In this document: positions 5,876 to 8,133 of the stretch, in pieces
How the letters are laid out: every line of letters starts with the position of its first letter
How positions within the stretch are numbered: the first letter of the stretch is position 1
Made by a program: the position numbers and the translations under genes
From: Anaerolineales bacterium UBA3082
Lineage (GTDB): Bacteria; Chloroflexota; Anaerolineae; UBA7937
Assembly (NCBI GenBank): GCA_002366595.1
Contig: DFBK01000095.1
Coordinates: forward strand, 24,706 to 32,838
Length of the DNA stretch: 8,133 nucleotides
Direction of reading: 5' to 3'
Notes under the pieces: model-generated
What the model was told of the DNA's origin: nothing
Databases searched by the model: none
The model's input: only the letters and a program-made list of their open reading frames with translations

Positions 5876-7019
5876 AGAGGCGGTATGCCTCTTCTAGGAC
5901 CTGCTCTTCAGTTATGAGGCGCACACAGGGGTGGCCCTCTAGTTCTTCTGGGGTGTAGTCCAGGCGGTTACAGGGGATGCAACTCAGATCAGAGATGACC
6001 ACTCGGTGGCGTCTCAGGTTCCCCCAAGGACCGAAGGTGCGGTGATCGACGGGGCCGTAGAGGTGTATCGTGGGGACGCCCTGGGCTACGGCCAGGTGCA
6101 TGGGGCCGCTATCGACCCCGATGACCAAATCGGCACGGGCCATGAGGCCCGCCATCTCCCCCAGGGTCGTCTGACCGGCGGCGATTACGGCCTCGCTTCT
6201 CATATGGCTGGCTATCTCTCGGGCTAAGCCCTCCTCCCGGGAGGAGCCGGTGATGAGAAGGCGGGCCTTATATCTCTCCATCAAATGATCCCCTACCTGG
6301 GCGAACCCCTCAGCCCTCCAAAGTTTCACCGGGGCACCAGCCCCAGGGTGAATGATTATGAGTGGGGTTTCAGGCTCGACACCTCGCTCCGCAAGGTATC
6401 GAGTAGCAAATTTGTTATCCTCGGCCGAGGGGTTAAATTCTAAAGGGCCAGCCTCTTTGATAGGGGGTCCCTTTCGTTGGCAAGCCGCTCGTACGAGGGT
6501 CAGGTTCTGCTCCACCTCGTGACGCCCTGGCGTATAAGGGACTGGCTGGGTGAGGAAAGGGCGCAGTTCTGGTAGGGCATAGCCTACTCGCTGGGGGATG
6601 CCAGCCCAGTAGGCTAGAAGGGCTCCCCACCAGTGGTCGAAGCGGAGAATGAGGGCTAAATCGTACCCCTGCTCCCGCAGGAGACGAGCATACCTCCTCA
6701 GGAGAGTGTAGGGCTGAAGGAAAGAGGGCTTGGGCTGACGGGTGAAACCGGGAAAAGGGCATACTAGAACCTGGTCTACGTTGGCGTTTCTTTCCATCAG
6801 TTCCGAGCCCCAAGGCCCCACCAGAGAGGTTATATGGGCCTGGGGGCAGTGGGCGCGGAGCAGTCGAAGGGCAGGGGTGGTGAAAAGGAGGTCGCCTATA
6901 TGATCGGGCCGAATGAGGAGGATGCGGGAGATTCGAGAGGGCCTTCGAGCCCGGGGCAGGAAAGGGACTGAGTAGTGGGCGAGGGCTCGTAAGGCTATCC
7001 GTCTAAGCCACTTCCTCAT
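5853..7019 (-). CDS. Glycosyltransferase family 9 (heptosyltransferase-like)
   Basis: A GT-B fold glycosyltransferase of the WaaC/WaaF (ADP-heptose:LPS heptosyltransferase) family, 388 aa. The N-terminal domain begins with a basic amphipathic stretch and then RILLIRPDHIGDLLFTTPAL (32-51), where Asp43 matches the catalytic Asp of the family. The sugar-nucleotide domain has HPGAGAPVKLW (224-234, conserved Lys232) and GVDSGPMHLAVAQGVPTIHLYGP (from 301), the GT9 donor-site signature. The C-terminus carries CIPC (348-351) and a third Cys at 366, common in this family. True heptose transfer is uncertain, since GT9 proteins also occur in bacteria without LPS. The start overlaps the GT4 stop by 17 bp; its Shine-Dalgarno is weak (AGG), which fits translational coupling. 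Confidence 0.92.
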   Translation of the reverse strand: MRKWLRRIALRALAHYSVPFLPRARRPSRISRILLIRPDHIGDLLFTTPALRLLRAHCPQAHITSLVGPWGSELMERNANVDQVLVCPFPGFTRQPKPSFLQPYTLLRRYARLLREQGYDLALILRFDHWWGALLAYWAGIPQRVGYALPELRPFLTQPVPYTPGRHEVEQNLTLVRAACQRKGPPIKEAGPLEFNPSAEDNKFATRYLAERGVEPETPLIIIHPGAGAPVKLWRAEGFAQVGDHLMERYKARLLITGSSREEGLAREIASHMRSEAVIAAGQTTLGEMAGLMARADLVIGVDSGPMHLAVAQGVPTIHLYGPVDHRTFGPWGNLRRHRVVISDLSCIPCNRLDYTPEELEGHPCVRLITEEQVLEEAYRLLEMVKIL

Positions 7020-8133
7020 ACACCTGTTCCAAAAGGGGGGTGATGAGTTTCCAATCGTATTTTTGGGCCAGGCGGCGAGCAGCCACCCCTAGGCCTTTCC
7101 TCCGCTTCTCGTCGCCCCACAGATCTATCACCAGACGGGCGAAATCCGAAGGGTTATCAGCGATGACTAACTCCTGGCCCGTGGTCTTGATCCCCTCACA
7201 ACCCAAGGAGGTAGAGACTATAGCCTTGCCCATAGCCATGGCCTCCAACACCTTGAGGCGGGTTCCTCCTCCCATGCGAAGGGGAACCAGATAGATGTTG
7301 GCCCGAGCGATGTAGGGTCGCACGTCGGGGACGAAGCCGGTCACTATGACTTGTGGATCTTGGAGGAGGGGAGAGAGCCGAGGCGAAGGGTTCCTTCCCA
7401 CCACTAAGAGCCGGACTTGCGGAAGCCTCCCTTTCACCAGAGGCCAAACCCGCTCGAAGAACCAAAGAACGCCATCCACGTTAGGGCGGAAATCCATCTT
7501 CCCGGTGAAGACCAGGCTGCCATCGCTCTCTCCCTCCCCGGGCTGATAGTATCGGGGGTCTACACCGTTGGGGACAACGCTCACCGGGAGGCCCGGAACC
7601 AGGCGTCGGAGGGCCCCTTTATCGACCTCGGAGACCGCTACCACCTGATCTACTCGGCGACAAGCCCATGCTTCGTAGCGACGGAGTTTGCGCCACTGAA
7701 CGAGGGAGTATACCGCTCCCAGCCAGCGGAGATGTCGAAGATCTGTTTCAAAGGCCCGCTTCTGTAAGAGGTATTCGGCGTTGATGTCGTCGAAGATCAA
7801 TCGAGGGGGTCTATGCGATTCAATGACCGTAGGGATGTATCTAGCCATCTCTATCGCTTCCATCTGCACCAGGTCGAAATTTTCCTTTTGCAGGAAGGCC
7901 TTTAGTTTAGACTCGAACTCCGATGAAGGGAGCCGCAAGGCCATATCGGGCCGGGGCGAAAGGAGAGTGGAAAGGAGGCGTTGTGGGGTGGAGCGATGGG
8001 GGGTGGGGAGGGTCTCGATTTGTGAGCACAGGTCGAGGAGGGGCCCAGCCTCCGCTAAATCGCTTTCCTTGCTAGAGAAGGAAAGAAGGTGGATCTCGTG
8101 CCGGGGAGCCAGGTTCTTGATAAGGTTGAAACT
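7003..8133 (-). CDS. Glycosyltransferase family 4, N-terminus beyond the window
   Basis: A GT-B retaining glycosyltransferase (GT1/GT4 type) whose 5' end is cut by the window. An ATG at 7944 gives 313 aa, but the frame stays open to 8133, and the extra 63 residues begin SFNLIKNLAPRHEIHLLSFS, the usual first Rossmann strand and helix of such enzymes, so 7944 is an internal Met. Of 376 visible residues, VVAVSEVDK (164-172), VVPNGVD (186-192), FTGKMDFRPN (209-218), VTGFVPDVRPYIARA (264-278) and GGGTRLKVLEAMAMGK (288-303) are family motifs. Glu297 is the second Glu of the usual EX7E donor motif; the first is replaced by Gly, as in many relatives. It looks like the group often annotated as sugar transferases of exopolysaccharide loci. 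Sugar and acceptor are unknown. It overlaps GT9 by 17 bp. Confidence 0.92.
   Translation of the reverse strand, partial: SFNLIKNLAPRHEIHLLSFSSKESDLAEAGPLLDLCSQIETLPTPHRSTPQRLLSTLLSPRPDMALRLPSSEFESKLKAFLQKENFDLVQMEAIEMARYIPTVIESHRPPRLIFDDINAEYLLQKRAFETDLRHLRWLGAVYSLVQWRKLRRYEAWACRRVDQVVAVSEVDKGALRRLVPGLPVSVVPNGVDPRYYQPGEGESDGSLVFTGKMDFRPNVDGVLWFFERVWPLVKGRLPQVRLLVVGRNPSPRLSPLLQDPQVIVTGFVPDVRPYIARANIYLVPLRMGGGTRLKVLEAMAMGKAIVSTSLGCEGIKTTGQELVIADNPSDFARLVIDLWGDEKRRKGLGVAARRLAQKYDWKLITPLLEQVYEEVA

Noticed and set aside
6433..6813. 126-aa - strand open frame inside GT9
   Set aside because: It is an out-of-frame shadow with low-complexity Ser/Pro-rich sequence; GT9 motifs continue on either side of it in the real frame.

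Overview
The window holds seven protein genes in two convergent blocks. The left block (about 21-3035, + strand) encodes the permease and ATPase of a BtuCD/FecCDE-type ABC importer, followed by a lipid-anchored polysaccharide deacetylase with its own promoter. The right block (8133 down to 3011, - strand) reads GT4 glycosyltransferase (cut by the window edge), GT9 heptosyltransferase-like glycosyltransferase, SAM-dependent methyltransferase, murA and folK. The two blocks meet tail to tail, and the 3' ends of the deacetylase and folK genes overlap by 25 bp.

Right block: the first four genes are packed with overlaps of 17 bp (GT4/GT9) and 8 bp (methyltransferase/murA) and a gap of 15 bp (GT9/methyltransferase), as in an operon. 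GT4, GT9 and the methyltransferase are typical of loci that build or decorate cell-surface glycans. MurA supplies peptidoglycan precursors, and FolK belongs to folate synthesis. An extended -10 promoter lies across the GT9 stop codon, so methyltransferase-murA can probably be transcribed separately from the glycosyltransferases. The 252 bp between murA and folK is the only sizeable non-coding stretch. It is full of short palindromic repeats, the clearest being a 60-bp, two-hairpin element with perfect 9-bp terminal inverted repeats.

Organism: the DNA is moderately GC-rich, uses TTG as well as ATG starts, and has good Shine-Dalgarno sites at several genes, so it is bacterial. MurA has Asp in place of the usual catalytic-loop Cys, as in mycobacteria. 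The Pro/Thr-rich linker behind a lipobox in the deacetylase and the GC-rich intergenic palindromes remind me of Chloroflexota, but nothing in the window proves this and I hold it weakly.

Overall these are recognisable housekeeping and surface-glycan genes. I found no clear new defence, mobile or regulatory system. The points most worth a second look are the Asp-type MurA, the near-leaderless promoter of the methyltransferase, the intergenic repeats, the duplicated linker of the deacetylase, and three start sites that differ from the longest open frame or continue past the window.
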